A stretch of 64,000 bases of DNA from assembly GCA_030248225.1 (NCBI GenBank), contig JASANE010000391.1, forward strand, positions 1 to 64,000. Reading direction: 5' to 3'. How positions within the stretch are numbered: the stretch's first letter is position 1; every line of letters begins with the position of its first letter. The notes beneath the pieces were generated by a model, which worked only from the letters and a program-made list of their open reading frames with translations, had not been told where the DNA came from and did not search any database. Source of the stretch: Trileptium ribeirensis. Lineage: Eukaryota > Nematoda > Enoplea > Enoplida > Thoracostomopsidae. The translations under genes were made by a program, and so were the position numbers. Shown here piece after piece: positions 10,721-46,597 of this stretch.

Positions 10721-11433
10721 AAAGCTTCACTGGATGGAATTCGCTACCAGCTGCTGGGCCGCCAAAAGCCAATAAGATAATAAATTACAATCATCGATGA
10801 ATGATATTCTTGCTATGCTTCTTTGGTTGTTTGGGGGCAACTGGTACCCGTAAGAAACCAAAAGGACCTAGTTTTTAGGCTTACCCTCATAAGAAATTCT
10901 GGGGTTACCTAAAGCTTCACTGGATGGAATTCGCTACCAGCTGCTGGGCCGCCAAAAGCCAATAAGATAATAAATTACAATCATCGATGAATGATATTCT
11001 TGTTATGCTTCTTTGGTTGTTTGGGGGCAACTGGTACCCGTAAGAAACCAAAAGGACCTAGTTTTTAGGCTTACCCTCATAAGAAATTCTGGGGTTACCT
11101 AAAGCTTCACTGGATGGAATTCGCTACCAGCTGCTGGGCCGCCAAAAGCCAATAAGATAATAAATTACAATCATCGATGAATGATATTCTTGCTATGCTT
11201 CTTTGGTTGTTTGGGGGCAACTGGTACCCGTAAGAAACCAAAAGGACCTAGTTTTTAGGCTTACCCTCATAAGAAATTCTGGGGTTACCTAAAGCTTCAC
11301 TGGATGGAATTCGCTACCAGCTGCTGGGCCGCCAAAAGCCAATAAGATAATAAATTACAATCATCGATGAATGATATTCTTGCTATGCTTCTTTGGTTGT
11401 TTGGGGGCAACTGGTACCCGTAAGAAACCAAAA
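10721..11433. repeat. 190-bp tandem repeat array (satellite part Y)
   Basis: Bodies starting AAAGCTTCACTGGATGG lie at 10721, 10911, 11101 and 11291, an exact 190-bp period with almost no divergence. The shared 44-bp core falls at 10867, 11057 and 11247. The last unit ends at about 11433 without the core. Confidence 0.95.
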
Positions 11434-11508
11434 AGAAGTGCAGCCGATACTACCAGAGAACTCTGGGGAACAACCCAAACACCCTTGAGCCAATAAACAG
11501 GAGCTTAT

Positions 11509-11514
11509 TTTATT
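11509..11514 (-). terminator. Candidate poly(A) signal of the SHP2-type gene
   Basis: AATAAA on the minus strand, about 720 bp beyond the TAA stop at 12234, and the nearest canonical signal I found. It lies just before the satellite, so a 3' UTR using it would end next to the repeats. There is no transcript evidence. Confidence 0.3.
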
Positions 11515-12233
11515 GTATGCAGGCAAAGCGTTCGTAACCGCGTGTCACACTCTTGCACAAAATTATTATTAACTTTTAGCAATCTAGAAGAAAGACAATA
11601 CGCGCAGCATCACAATTTCTCTCAACACCGGCGTCAAACTCGTGGTGGAAAAACGAAGATATGTTTTCAAAATTATTAATAAACTGCTTTTTTTCAGTAA
11701 CAAAAATTGTAAGAGCATCGCCACGATTAGCAACTGCCTAAAACAGCGTGTAGAATTGAAAAAGAAAGACTTATAGCCACATTTTAGGTCAGTTTAAATG
11801 TGTACCGCCGCACTTGTACCTGTGAACATCATAGCAGTTGCCGGCTTTAAACACAATGTGCATTTTTAGGTAGCTAATTCGACACGGTGCAGGTATGTAA
11901 TCAACATCGTAAACACAACTCAAAATAATTCCAGCTTCCTGGAAACGAAACCGTGTCGATAAGCTAAATATTCAATTACTCTGCGATATATATATTAGCA
12001 TGAGTTCGTAGCACTTAGTGTCTATGATATAAAAGAGCAGTACTAGATTATTTACAGCGTTCAATAAGCTCATTGCTGAGGCACATCTCCCAAATAATCG
12101 ATGACAATAATAGCTTAACATCATGAGAATGAACACCCGAAACAGGCGCAAACGTGTAAATGTCACTTTTGGATTATTCGGTATCGACGCCACCCGGGAT
12201 CCATACACACGTGACAACTATCGTCTGAGCACA

Positions 12234-36126
<23,893 letters not shown>

Positions 36127-37470
36127 CTAAAAATAACAAAAACTGAACTTCCTAATCTATATACGTGCATGAGAATTTGAAAGTTTGAAAACGCGAAAAC
36201 TGCTATAACCTAACACATAACTCGCGTATATAGCTTGTGAAAACGAAATCAGCGTGCCAAAACGTTTAGCCACACGTTCTCGAATAAACTATAATATATA
36301 CATTAGAGGTATTAAAGTTATCATTAGGATGCAGCTGCTGATGTCCCGGTTCGCGGCAACAGCAGCCAGAGCTGCCGAAGCACAAGCCGTGAAAGGAAGA
36401 CAGTTCCGATTCCGACACACACGGATACTCTGTTTACCTTCATTCCAAGTAAAAGCGTACCTATTTTACACGTGGATACCAAATGAGATTTTATGTCTTT
36501 CCAAGTGTATGTCTTAATACGCCAAACTATATTTTGTGTCGGATTCACCCTAATTGACCACATGTATACTGTTAGTTTTAATCGTTGACATAACCGTTCT
36601 CGAAATATTTGATTTTATTTCCAAGTGTGATTGTATGTATGCTATTACAAAGCATGACGATACAGACAGCCGGTCGTCCCGGTAGGTAGTTTTATGCACA
36701 TGCTGTCCAAATTAGACCAAGCGTAGATCCGTCTTGATCATTTGAGCCAACTAAAATGTATTCCAAAACACAAACATATTAACGAACGAGAGTATTATAA
36801 CTTACATGGTGCAATTATAACTTCCGCACTATTGCGCTACCATAACATAAGTACAAAAAATAAATGTCAGGAGAAGGCGACGCTACTAGCACCGTCTGAA
36901 ATCACACAGTTTCCTAATACATGCGCTAGGCAAGGGCTACATATGAATACAAGTGTAATACATATCGCTTGTTGCAATCAATTTTTCTACATAAGAGGTC
37001 CGACAAAGATAATTTATTGTATTTTGACGCATTTTATGTTACACACATACCTATACATCATAGAATAAACCGGAATTCCGGTTCCGGCGAAAACAGAGTG
37101 CTCGTTGCGGTTCCGGAAACAAAGCAATCATATTAGAACAGGAATGCCGGTTTAAAGAATTCGAATTGTGTTTTAATTTTCTACATTTTTGCAGCATTTA
37201 TGATATAAACTTGCGTTTTCATACGGACAATGACCAATTACCAACACAACTAGACAAATCAAGATTTAACAACAAATTCTCCTCTAAATCGTACTTCGGT
37301 TAGAACAAATACTTTCAGTAGGATCTTAGACCTGTAAGGATTGTTCATTTTCGCTTATGTAAAAATCTCAGCGAGATGCTTATAGCAGATGTTTTGCCCA
37401 GTCGGGGAGCTGCGATGTATGTTCAGATTATACCTGGTTAACTTGGTATGCATATCGGAGTATGCATTTC
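36127..37470. other. 5' side of PTPN11; start exon not located
   Basis: The missing start exon should lie here or further right on the minus strand. I checked the obvious donor-like sites (for example CCAT|GTAAGT at about 36800) and found none with an ATG in a phase that joins exon a. A GGAATTCCGGTTCCGG motif at 37074 recurs near 40525. Confidence 0.4.
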
Positions 37471-38243
37471 TTTGAGCGGAGCGAGGCCGCCGAGCGAAGC
37501 GTTTTTATTTTCTGTCTGGGAGCAAAAAAGTCGATGTCCGTTCGTCTGTCCGTCCGCTAGGCTTTCATGGATCTCAAAAACCACTGAACCTATTTCAAAA
37601 AACTTTTTTTGTTTGAAAGCTTATCATGTGAGGATGTGCACCTGATATTTTAGAAGTTTGGCAACTTGCCAATTTTATCTTTAATTAAGCTAATTAGCTA
37701 ATTAACACCCTAATTAAGCTCATAACAGCTTAATTATTGGTCGTAGAGTCGTTTTAACGGCATATACCCTGGGGTTTTCAGGTATGGCGAGTAACAACTC
37801 TTATTAACAAGTAGGAATATAATAAAACAACTGTATTTATTTATTCAGGTAAGCTGCCAATTGGTTTGTTTTTGTTTTTCGTATTTTGCAACTGCTATTT
37901 GCTGTACATTGCTATTTTCGATTGGTGAGGCTTAGTTTTCCATGGGGAAATAAGAATATAGATGCATTGTACATACAGGAATAGTATAATACGAATGTTA
38001 TAGGCAAAATTATTTTCAGACTCCGTGTCCTATGATTTCATTGCTGTGCTTCGATTGCCATTCATCACCATGCTGTATAAACCACGTGACTTCCTTTGTC
38101 TTGCTTTTCGCTCGAACGGAATAAAACTATTCTTTCATTTACTCATTGTTGTCTAGGTAATAATATATTCCCAAGACATTGAGTACGTTCATATTACTAA
38201 TGCCGTCGCTCCGCTCAAAAATGTAGTTCCACTACGACTGGTA
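37471..38243 (+). mobile_element. Dispersed element family 3, copy A
   Basis: A perfect 14-bp inverted repeat TTTGAGCGGAGCGA bounds 37471-38219. Inside are GTCGATGTCCGTTCGTCTG, TCATGGATCTCAAAAACCAC and TTAATTAAGC repeats. The same text recurs at 40797-41313, but copy A has about 245 bp (37802-38047) that copy B lacks. Similarity extends about 24 bp past the right inverted repeat, so the true end is uncertain. No open frame has a recognisable product. Confidence 0.65.
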
Positions 38244-38649
38244 GTAGTAATTTTGCCGAATTAACTGGAACATGACATCACACCATAATTATGAGCATTT
38301 TGGAATGCCTTAATCTTGCCTAACATGAAATACCAGTGCGCTTCTAAATTTTGTAAATTAGTACACATTGCAGTTAAGTATTAACTTAGCAGCCTAGCCA
38401 CCAAAAACTGAATTTTGATAATGATCTACGCTTATTATTAAATGTGCTGACATGTCTTAAAGCGTCTCATTTTTATAGCACTCTGGTCAAAAAATTATAG
38501 CACACCTTGAGATATTCTTTTATAATATGATAAGACACGACAATATCTAGTAACTAAAGGTTATAGCAAACACAAAGAAATTGCCTTAACCTACACTTCA
38601 TACGTTGCATTCACATTTAACGTGGCGCCGTTTATACAGCGACGTATAG

Positions 38650-38915
38650 TGACTGGCCTGTCCACAGTGGGGGCCCCACTTTACACATCCCCCATGTTCG
38701 TGAGATTTTCCCACATGTCCGTCCCCACCCACTCGGCAGGCAAAACCAAATGTTCTACTAATTAAATTTTTTTTGTCTGAAAATTTATGTTTTGTGTTTG
38801 CAAAATGTTTTTTAAACATTAATTACCACTATTTATAATGCTAAAATATCATTTTTAGCTTGAAAGTACATTCACGATAGTTGCACGAAATGCACGGAAA
38901 TATGGAAATATTTAG
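38650..38915 (+). repeat. Dispersed repeat family 4, copy B
   Basis: Starts GACTGGCCTGTCCACAGTGG and runs through TGTTTTGTGTTTGCAAAATG to a T-rich tail. It has the same order of blocks as 25968-26230. Confidence 0.75.
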
Positions 38916-39345
38916 ATTTTTAAGGAAAATTTCTACCTCCCTTTCCCCCGAGAATGAACATAAAGCCTCATTTCTATTGAGCTAGCGAACTGTAAAAACT
39001 GATGAACGCAATTTATAACGATGAATAAAGCAGTTTTAGCTTTCTCTGAGGTGCGTACCAGCATATCTTCGCATTACATTAAGTTCAATGTAAATTATTT
39101 TAACGTCCACAATATCTTTGTCTTCCTTATTTTGCTTAATGTATATACATATATTTATAACACCCGGTTCCGCTTTCTATTCCCATGTTAAGTTACTGTT
39201 CCGGTTGTGCTAAATTCCGGTCTCAGTTGATGCCAACTGGACATGCATATACACATACACTGGCCATTCCACAGGACCTAAATTGTACCTGGGGTCTCCA
39301 GGCCCAACCTATGAAGTCAGAAATATCTAGTGGAATTCCACCCCC

Positions 39346-39364
39346 CCAGGTAACCTGGGGGAGT
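39346..39364. other. Near-perfect G/C hairpin
   Basis: CCCCCAGGT and ACCTGGGGG are 9-bp perfect arms around one base. They sit inside a run with further C7 and G5 tracts (39343-39390) in otherwise AT-rich DNA. Confidence 0.7.
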
Positions 39365-40796
39365 GGGGGAGAGGGAAGCGTGCCCCCCCACTTACCTGAA
39401 TGCAGTCTTTATAATTGAAGTTTATCGTACGTTCGTGCCTGTAATACATGTATGGCGTTGTTTCTGTTACTTATATATTCTTGCCCTGCTGAAAACAACA
39501 TCTTTCAGCACAGTACCTGCTTCATTTTAAGCATTAATGTCATTACTAATAAAAGAAACACAATACAAGAAGTGTAAAATATGACAGACGAAGGTACAGT
39601 GGCTTTAAAATGTATTAAAAATAACGTTTACATTAAACTTAATGTATTACGATAACATTATTGCCTTTCTGAATCTTTAAAGTGACTGAGGAAGCTAACA
39701 ATATTTATTTATGGATCAATATGCCGGGTTTTGGACACCCAGACCAAAAAGGCTTCCACAATACACACTTGCATATACTGCGTCAAACTGAATGTGCTTG
39801 CAACGCATGGTGCGTAGAATAAACACACGCTCTGTCTCCAGTCGCCTCCCTTTACTACACATACGTTTGTTACATGTTTTTGTGTAGGAAACTAGACATT
39901 ATGGTTCAAAGAGAAAATAATAGAAGGCAATTTTCTTATCAGTGGTCAGAAACACTGTTTAGGTTAGCGTTGGGCAACCAATGCCCGTCAAGCAGATGAT
40001 AATGATGATAACGTTCTAATCACAATGCTGTAAATGAGACAAACTGTGACACTGCTCGCACAGTTTCAATAAATATAGTTCATTGCCAAGAACGCAGTTT
40101 CTGGCTGCGTTGCAGATAACGTTGCTTTACTTCAATGTGATTTACAAAGCTTACAAGCGCAGTGGCTGGCGCTTGACGGAATTTATGTTAGCCAAGCTTA
40201 CGCTAAGTATTTCTCTATATAAGTATACTCTGTTACAGAGTTGGACCGGTTTATTTCAAACATACCCCAAAGACTTCTGAGTGTACAAAATAGCTGCTAC
40301 AAGCATCGACCTGGCTTTGTTTTGTTAACAAACTCCTGCAGGTTAAGATGAAAAATTCCTAATGAAATTATGCGCCCTACTTACGTTTCACACGGCAAGT
40401 TCTGAGTTAGTCTCTTCTTTTGCTTGGTTGTATTGGAACTTGATCATTGCGTTCATATATTACATATGTTGGACTAAACATGAAGCAAAAATATGGAAAA
40501 TTTCAAACAAAATTTTTAAAGCGGAATTCCGGTTCCGGTATAGTTTTTGCCCTTTGTCGGAACCGCAGCCGGAACACGATTCTCGCCGGAACCAGAACCG
40601 GAATTCTGGTTACTCCCTGCTCTGCGGATATGTAATGATTTATAGTGATGACTGATACAGTATTGTACCGTAACAGTAGCTAACTTATTTCTTAAAGTGT
40701 TTGTTCTTTTAATGTGCGGAATCGATGCTAGTTCACAAATGTGTTCATATCTACTGGTGCATAATATTAACTCCGGTCGATTATACAGCACTGTTA

Positions 40797-41313
40797 AGCG
40801 AGGCGACCTAGCGAAGCGTTTTTATCTTCTGTCTGGGAGGAAAAAAGTCGATGTCCGTTCGTCTATACGTCCGTTGTCATTCATGGATCTCAAGAACCAC
40901 TGAACCTAATTCAAAAAACTTTTTTTTGTTTGAAAGCTTATCATGTGAGGATGCGCTCCTGATATTTTAGAAGTTTGGCAACTTGCCAATTTTATCATTA
41001 ATTAAGCTAATTAACTCCCTAATTAAGCTCATAACAGCTTAATTATTGGTCGTAGAGTCGTTTTAACGGCATATACCTTGGGATTTTCAGGTATAGCGAG
41101 TAGCAACTCTTACATTTTGCTTCGATTGCCATTCATCACCATGCTGTATAAGCCACGTGACTTCCTTTGTCTTGCTTTTCGTTCGCACAGAATATAACTA
41201 TTCTTTCATTTACTCATTGTTGTCTGGGTAATAATATATTCCCAAGACATTGAGTATGTTCATATTACTAATGCCGTCGTTCCGCTAAAAATGTAGTTCC
41301 ACTACGACTGGTA
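40797..41313 (+). mobile_element. Dispersed element family 3, copy B
   Basis: Matches 37480-38243 from GCGAAGCGTTTTTAT to CTACGACTGGTA, less the 245-bp middle block. Its terminal inverted repeats are eroded (AAGCGAGGCGA and CGTTCCGCTAAAA). Confidence 0.7.
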
Positions 41314-41699
41314 CGTTAACAGTATATACCTCGCATATACGAATATATTATATATATTCGCTTGTAGTGTTCTGTTAATGTTGGTAATCTGTAAAATTTT
41401 TTTGTCATCCTTTTCTGTGAATTTTGTTTTAAATGCCTTAATTGGGCGAACTTTAGATGGTTTGGGTTAAAGCTCGAGCTTGTAGCTTCACTTTGTAGGG
41501 TAGCGACGCATGGTCAAACACCATTCACGGTGGCGTCGTTTGATGCTGTGACCCGCAGAATTAAGCGGCGAAAAAGTCAAGGGTCTTCGGGTGACCAAAC
41601 TCGAGAAAGTCCAAAAGAAACGCCGCGATACTAAGTTATCGTAGGCTACGGACTATCTATGGGTTCAATTCGTTAGGAGCGCTGAAGGAATAATCGTCG

Positions 41700-42995
41700 C
41701 CATTGAAAGTAATTGTGGCTACCAAACCGAAAGATGAAGTCGAAAATGCTTTGCTAGATCATGTCATATGGTTTTAATAACGTGTTAACTTAATGGGGTA
41801 AAGCCGGTGGTGAAAAGTAATTGTGTCTGCGAAGCCGAAAAATGAAGTCGAAAACGCTTTGGCTTGACCATGTCATATGTTTTCAATAAGGCGCTCATCA
41901 ATTGGAGTAGAGCTGGTGGTGAAAAGTAACTGTAGCTACCAAACCGAACGATGAACTCGAAAATGCGTTGGCTCGATCATGCCATATGTTTTTAATAAGG
42001 TGTTAACTTATTGGGGTAAAGCCGGTGGTGAAAAGTAACTGTGTCTGCGAAGACGAAAGATTGAGTCGAAAATGCTTTGCTAGATCATGTCATATGTTTT
42101 AATAAGGTGTTAACTTATTGGGGTAAAGCCGGTGGTGAAAAGTAATTGTGTCTGCGAAGCCGAAAGACGAAGTTGAAAATGCTTTGCTGGATCATGTCGT
42201 ATGATTTTAATAAGGTGCTCATCAATTGCAGTAAAGCTGGTGGTGAAAAGTAACTGTAGCTACCAAACCGGGAGATGAAGTTGAAAATGCGTTAGCTCGA
42301 CCATGTCATATGTTTTTAATAAGGTATTAACCTATTGCGGTAAAGCCGGTGGTGAAAAGTAATTGTGTCTGCGAAGCCGAAAGATGAAGTCGAAAATGCG
42401 TTGGCTCGATCATGCCATATGTTTTTAATAAGGCGTTCACCAGTTGGGCTAAAACCGGTGGTGAAAAGCATTTGTGGCTACCAAGCCGAAAGATGAAGTC
42501 GAAAATGCTTTTGCTCAATCATGTCATATGTTTTTAATAAGGCGTTCACTAATTGAGGTAAAGCTAGTGGTGAAAAGTAATTGTGGTTGCGAAGCCGAAA
42601 GATGAAGTCGAAAACGCCTTAGCTCGATCATGTCATATGTTTTTTATATGCCGTTCACTAATTGGGATACAGCCGGTGGTGAAAAGTAATTGTGTCTACA
42701 AAGCCGAAACATGAAGTCGAAAATGCTTTGCTCGACTATGTCATGTTTTTAATAATGTGTTCATCAATTGTAGTACAGCCGGTGGTGAAAAGTAACTGTA
42801 GATACCAAACCGAAAGATGAAGTCGAAAATACGTTGGCTCGATCATGTTTGTTAATAAGGCGTCCACTAATTAGGTTAAAGCCGATGGTGAAAAGTAATT
42901 GTGGCTACGAAGCGGAAAGATGAAGTTGAAAATGCGTTGGCTCGATTATATCATACGTTTTAATAATGTGTTCACCAGCTGGGGTAAAGACGGTG
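41700..42995. repeat. ~107-bp tandem array, about 12 units
   Basis: Units share GGTGGTGAAAAGTAATTGTG, GAAAGATGAAGTCGAAAATG and CTCGATCATGTCATATG. Copies lie roughly every 100-112 bp from about 41704 to 42890. Two subtypes occur, GTGTCTGCGAAGCC and GTAGCTACCAAACC, partly alternating. The open stretches across units are incidental. Confidence 0.92.
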
Positions 42996-44129
42996 ATGCC
43001 AGCAGCAATCATGCGTGGCCCCTGCAAAAAGATCATTATAACGATGAACGCAAAAGAACCGCTGCGTCATAAAGCAATGAAAGCGGCAAACAGACTATTC
43101 GTATGAAATGGGCTTCACAGATAACGTCACGCCTCAATCTGGAGCGATACGGTTGGGACGTCATTCATGTTGACTCGTCTGCCGCAGCCGACGTCATGAC
43201 ACAATTGCTATAGAAGATGATACAACATGGGTCAGTACCAGCGTATAGGTTTCAACGAGAAGTCAAGTATCTGGTGAGGTTTGGTGTCGCGAGGTTAGTA
43301 CGTTTGTAGACGGGCTATACGTCGCAGCGTGCTGTTCAAGAGATGACGCGTACCATTCACATAGCAACAATGTATGGCAACTCGCTTGAAATGGTGTCCA
43401 GCTGCTACGATGACGAGCCGATAACATTTGGGATTCTCCTACACATGGCGTCAACTTCTTGAACTCGCGATTGGGTCGCGACTTGTGTTAAATACGGTAG
43501 CGTTCTCTGCGTTGGTGAAGTCGCAAAGTGAATGCTGAAAGGGGTTCGCGTTTGAAGCAAGACTGGTAGCGCTGTAACACAGGTCATCTTTAACACTATT
43601 AACCGGTTCAACAAGCTGATGTACGATTTGTGAGCAAAAACCCGTTCTTCTTTCCAGAAAAACCCTGCGTCGCCCTCATAGTGTTTTCAGGGCTACGCAT
43701 CAATCTTAAATATCGTTCAATCACATACAAACCGTGTTTTGATAACATGGTTTTCTGGACAGTTCTCGCGAAGTCGAAACAGCGATCTCTTGCGTCTGCT
43801 GTCTGGTTCAAAGGTGAATTCAAAAACGATCAGAAGAAACTCTTGTTAAAAAATTGTTCATCGTATTACTCAAACGGCGATGGTGGCGTCATTTCGAAAA
43901 AGTTAGCATAAACTGTCACCTACGAAAATTTAATAAGCTCAGGACGTTTTGGTTTTGCGGATCTCACCAAGTGCAGCTGGCGTCGATCAAAGAAAACCAC
44001 ATTTGCGAATGACTATGAAGCCATCAGCCACCAAACAACTGCAGTGTCTGTTGATTTTTTCACCACAGACGGACTGTGTTTTTAGACAGTGCAAGCAGGA
44101 CATATACGGTATAGAAGCTGAATCTGAAA
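42996..44129. other. Unassigned stretch between tandem array and LINE fragment
   Basis: Less AT-rich than its surroundings, with short frames on both strands (for example 43630-43911 on +), none with a domain I recognise. It may be decayed mobile-element coding sequence. Confidence 0.35.
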
Positions 44130-44892
44130 TAATCTTCAGTTGGACCTAACTGGCATAGACAATTGGGCTGCTTTTTCTCATTCCGAGTTCAATGCAACTA
44201 AATGTAATTGTCTGCATTTCGGTCATGCAAATCCTCATCATGTCTACTCTATCAACAACACTAAAATACCTAGTAATAACTACCAAAATGACTTAGGTGT
44301 TTGGGTCTCGAGCGATCTGAAGCAGTCTAAGCATGTTATGGAGATTGTAAAGAAGTGTAATCAATTAATCGCGGTCTTTAAACGTCGTTTTGCTACATAA
44401 TATATCTCACGCCATCTTCCTTCCTATATATAAAGCGCTTAGAATATACCGCGGTTAGAATATGCCTCGACTTCATGGTGTCCTAACTATGCGCGCGATA
44501 TAAAAATGCTTGAAGATGTTCAACGAAGAGCAACTAAGTTAATTTATGCTATATCCCATCTTGACTATCACCAAAGGTTGCAGAGATTAAATCTACAGAC
44601 TTTAGAAACACGGCGCTTACGCTCAGACCTCATTATGATGTATCGTTTGGCTCATGGCTATGTCAATACACCATTATCCCGTTTCTTTATCGTCACTGCT
44701 GATGCTAGAGTTGGTGGTCATCACTTAAAGCTAACACAGCGATATACTCAACGCTTAAATTGCGCAAGACACTGCTTCGCATATCGTTCAGTTGACTACT
44801 GGAATAGACTCCCAGAAACAGTTGTTTTCGCTCCAAATCTTGCTTCTTTCAAAAAACGGTTGCACATGTCTCACATCTTACCAGATCCGTAG
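44130..44892 (+). pseudogene. CR1/L2-like non-LTR retrotransposon RT C-terminus
   Basis: The first frame has NATKCNCLHFGHANPHHVYS, NDLGVWVSSDLKQSKHVMEI and KKCNQLIAVFKRRF. After a stop at 44400, degraded text includes PRLEYASTSWCPNYARDI, then a second frame has LEDVQRRATKLIYAISHLDY, LNLQTLETRRLRSDLIMMYR and NRLPETVVFAPNLASFKKRL. These are the thumb and C-terminal blocks of LINE reverse transcriptases of the CR1/L2 type. It is 5'-truncated and interrupted. Confidence 0.88.
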
Positions 44893-46440
44893 CTCGATCG
44901 TTGTGCTGCCGTTGCTTTGCGAAGGCATGACAATTTCTCTCATTATGCCCAGCCGACATGTACGGTCGGCTAGCCATGGATTACGGAGTTTTATGCAACC
45001 TACACACAGAACACGATCGCGTCCATGGCGATTCAGGTATGGTTTCAGGTACGATATGTCGTTTTCGGTCGTCGCAATGTTTAAATAGGCGACAGAGAGT
45101 GACATATTGTCGAAGGAGGCAAAGTTGCATGCTGCCATTGCACAGACTATTTTCGAGATCCATGAAAGGGCGTATGATTCAAACGCCAAGACATTTCTTT
45201 CACACAAGTTGTCTCTTATTATTGTAATGCCTAAACGAATACTGTATGTCGGCATGAACCGTGATGTCCTTGACTCTATGAAGAAGCCGGCTGGCCGACA
45301 AGTTTAATGCGAAAGGCCGCGTTAAGCATCAGCAATAGAAGCAGTCATATCGGCAGAACTACGTAGCCAGCCAAGCAGACAGTAAAGAAGTTGTGGCACT
45401 CGATGACGACGACAATCTTAATCCTGTAATTTCCTTTTTCGACGACGAAGTTAGAAGCCATGTCAGCGATATTGACAATGGCGAGGAAGGCAGTGAGAAT
45501 GTGGCGGCTGACGATAATGCCGTGAGCCCGATAGATGTCGTCCCTGGGATAGCAAGCCGGTCCAACCCACAATTACGGCTGCCCATATCTTACTTATTTC
45601 GTTATTACAAATCATTATTACTATTTTAACTAATATTTATTATTTGGGGGGTTGGGTGCTGATACGACGTTGCGAGTTTTGTGTTGGTTCACATCATGTG
45701 GAATGAAGAAAACGAAATCAAGTCAATGCTGACGGCGTATAAAGCACGACAGATTTTCGTTTCAGGCGAGTATTTGTTTTCGCCTCAAAATATCTGGTGA
45801 GTACCAGGGGCCGACCTTTGAAGCAGCCAAAATTTACCAGTGGCATAACTTTGGGAGCCGGCAACATCATGGGGAGCTCAAAAATCCGGAGGAGCCAACC
45901 CTCTGTGGAGAGGCCAGATACATACTGATAGGGAGATATCTTCTCAGGCGTTGACGCTCTTCCACTCCCTTGGTGTGGTCGCACGACCCCCTTTAGGCGC
46001 TGCGAGCGCCCAACTGACGGCGAAAAAGGCCCCCCCCCGGCTGATCTGCGCTGGGAGGCCCGAGACCAACCCCCCTCGAGGACCCAGTTACCCTTCTGGG
46101 ACTTCGGATCACGTGCATGTATGTAAATAAAATACTCATTGTCCTACTATACCTGTTGCGAAACTATCTCCGACCGTGTTAATAAAAACCCGTTTGTATC
46201 AAAGCCGCGCCCTAAAACGTTAAGATTATACTATTGTTTTGTTAACGCAGCTTTTATAAACTATAAATAAACAACCATCGGTTAGCCGAATACTTGTCTT
46301 GTCAAAACACAAAATATATACGTATATATACTATAATAATTATTGTCATACTGTGTCGTCATCATTATCATAAGAAAAATCTTTAAACAACACCGAAATA
46401 TTTATTTGCTGGACGTAAAAAATACTGGTTCATGTTCTCC

Positions 46441-46441
<1 letters not shown>
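44893..46441. other. Unassigned stretch with GC-rich segment
   Basis: The short frames on + (45393-45629, acidic) and - (45718-45984) have no domain I can name. The region 45985-46100 is unusually GC-rich, with a C9 run. It is probably old mobile-element sequence. Confidence 0.35.

Positions 46442-46485
<44 letters not shown>
46442..46485. repeat. (TA)n microsatellite
   Basis: About 20 uninterrupted TA dinucleotides, followed by short ACATATGCATATAT. Confidence 0.97.
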
Positions 46486-46488
<3 letters not shown>

Positions 46489-46527
46489 GCATATATCAGG
46501 GAATAACCGAAACAGTAGTAAACTTTA

Positions 46528-46597
46528 AACGGAATCGAACCCGAAACTTGGTGTTACAAACATGACCTATATATAGTACTGCCACTCCACAGCACTA
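46528..46597 (-). repeat. tRNA-like sequence, probable SINE head
   Basis: The minus strand has a perfect box B GGTTCGATTCC (46541-46531) and a box-A-like GTGGAGTGGCAGT about 40 bases upstream. The arms between do not fold into a clear cloverleaf, so it is probably a SINE promoter and not a tRNA gene. Confidence 0.5.

Noticed and set aside
10371..11433. CRISPR array
   Set aside because: Units are contiguous tandem repeats of 89 and 190 bp without unique spacers, in a eukaryotic genome.
36254..36563. Overlapping open frames on both strands beside PTPN11 exon a
   Set aside because: No recognisable domain and no phase-compatible donor; treated as chance.
39366..39437. Minus-strand ATG exon ending in a strong donor CAG|GTAAGT, as the missing PTPN11 start
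   Set aside because: It ends in phase 0, whereas exon a needs an upstream exon ending in phase 2, and the protein text is not SHP2-like.
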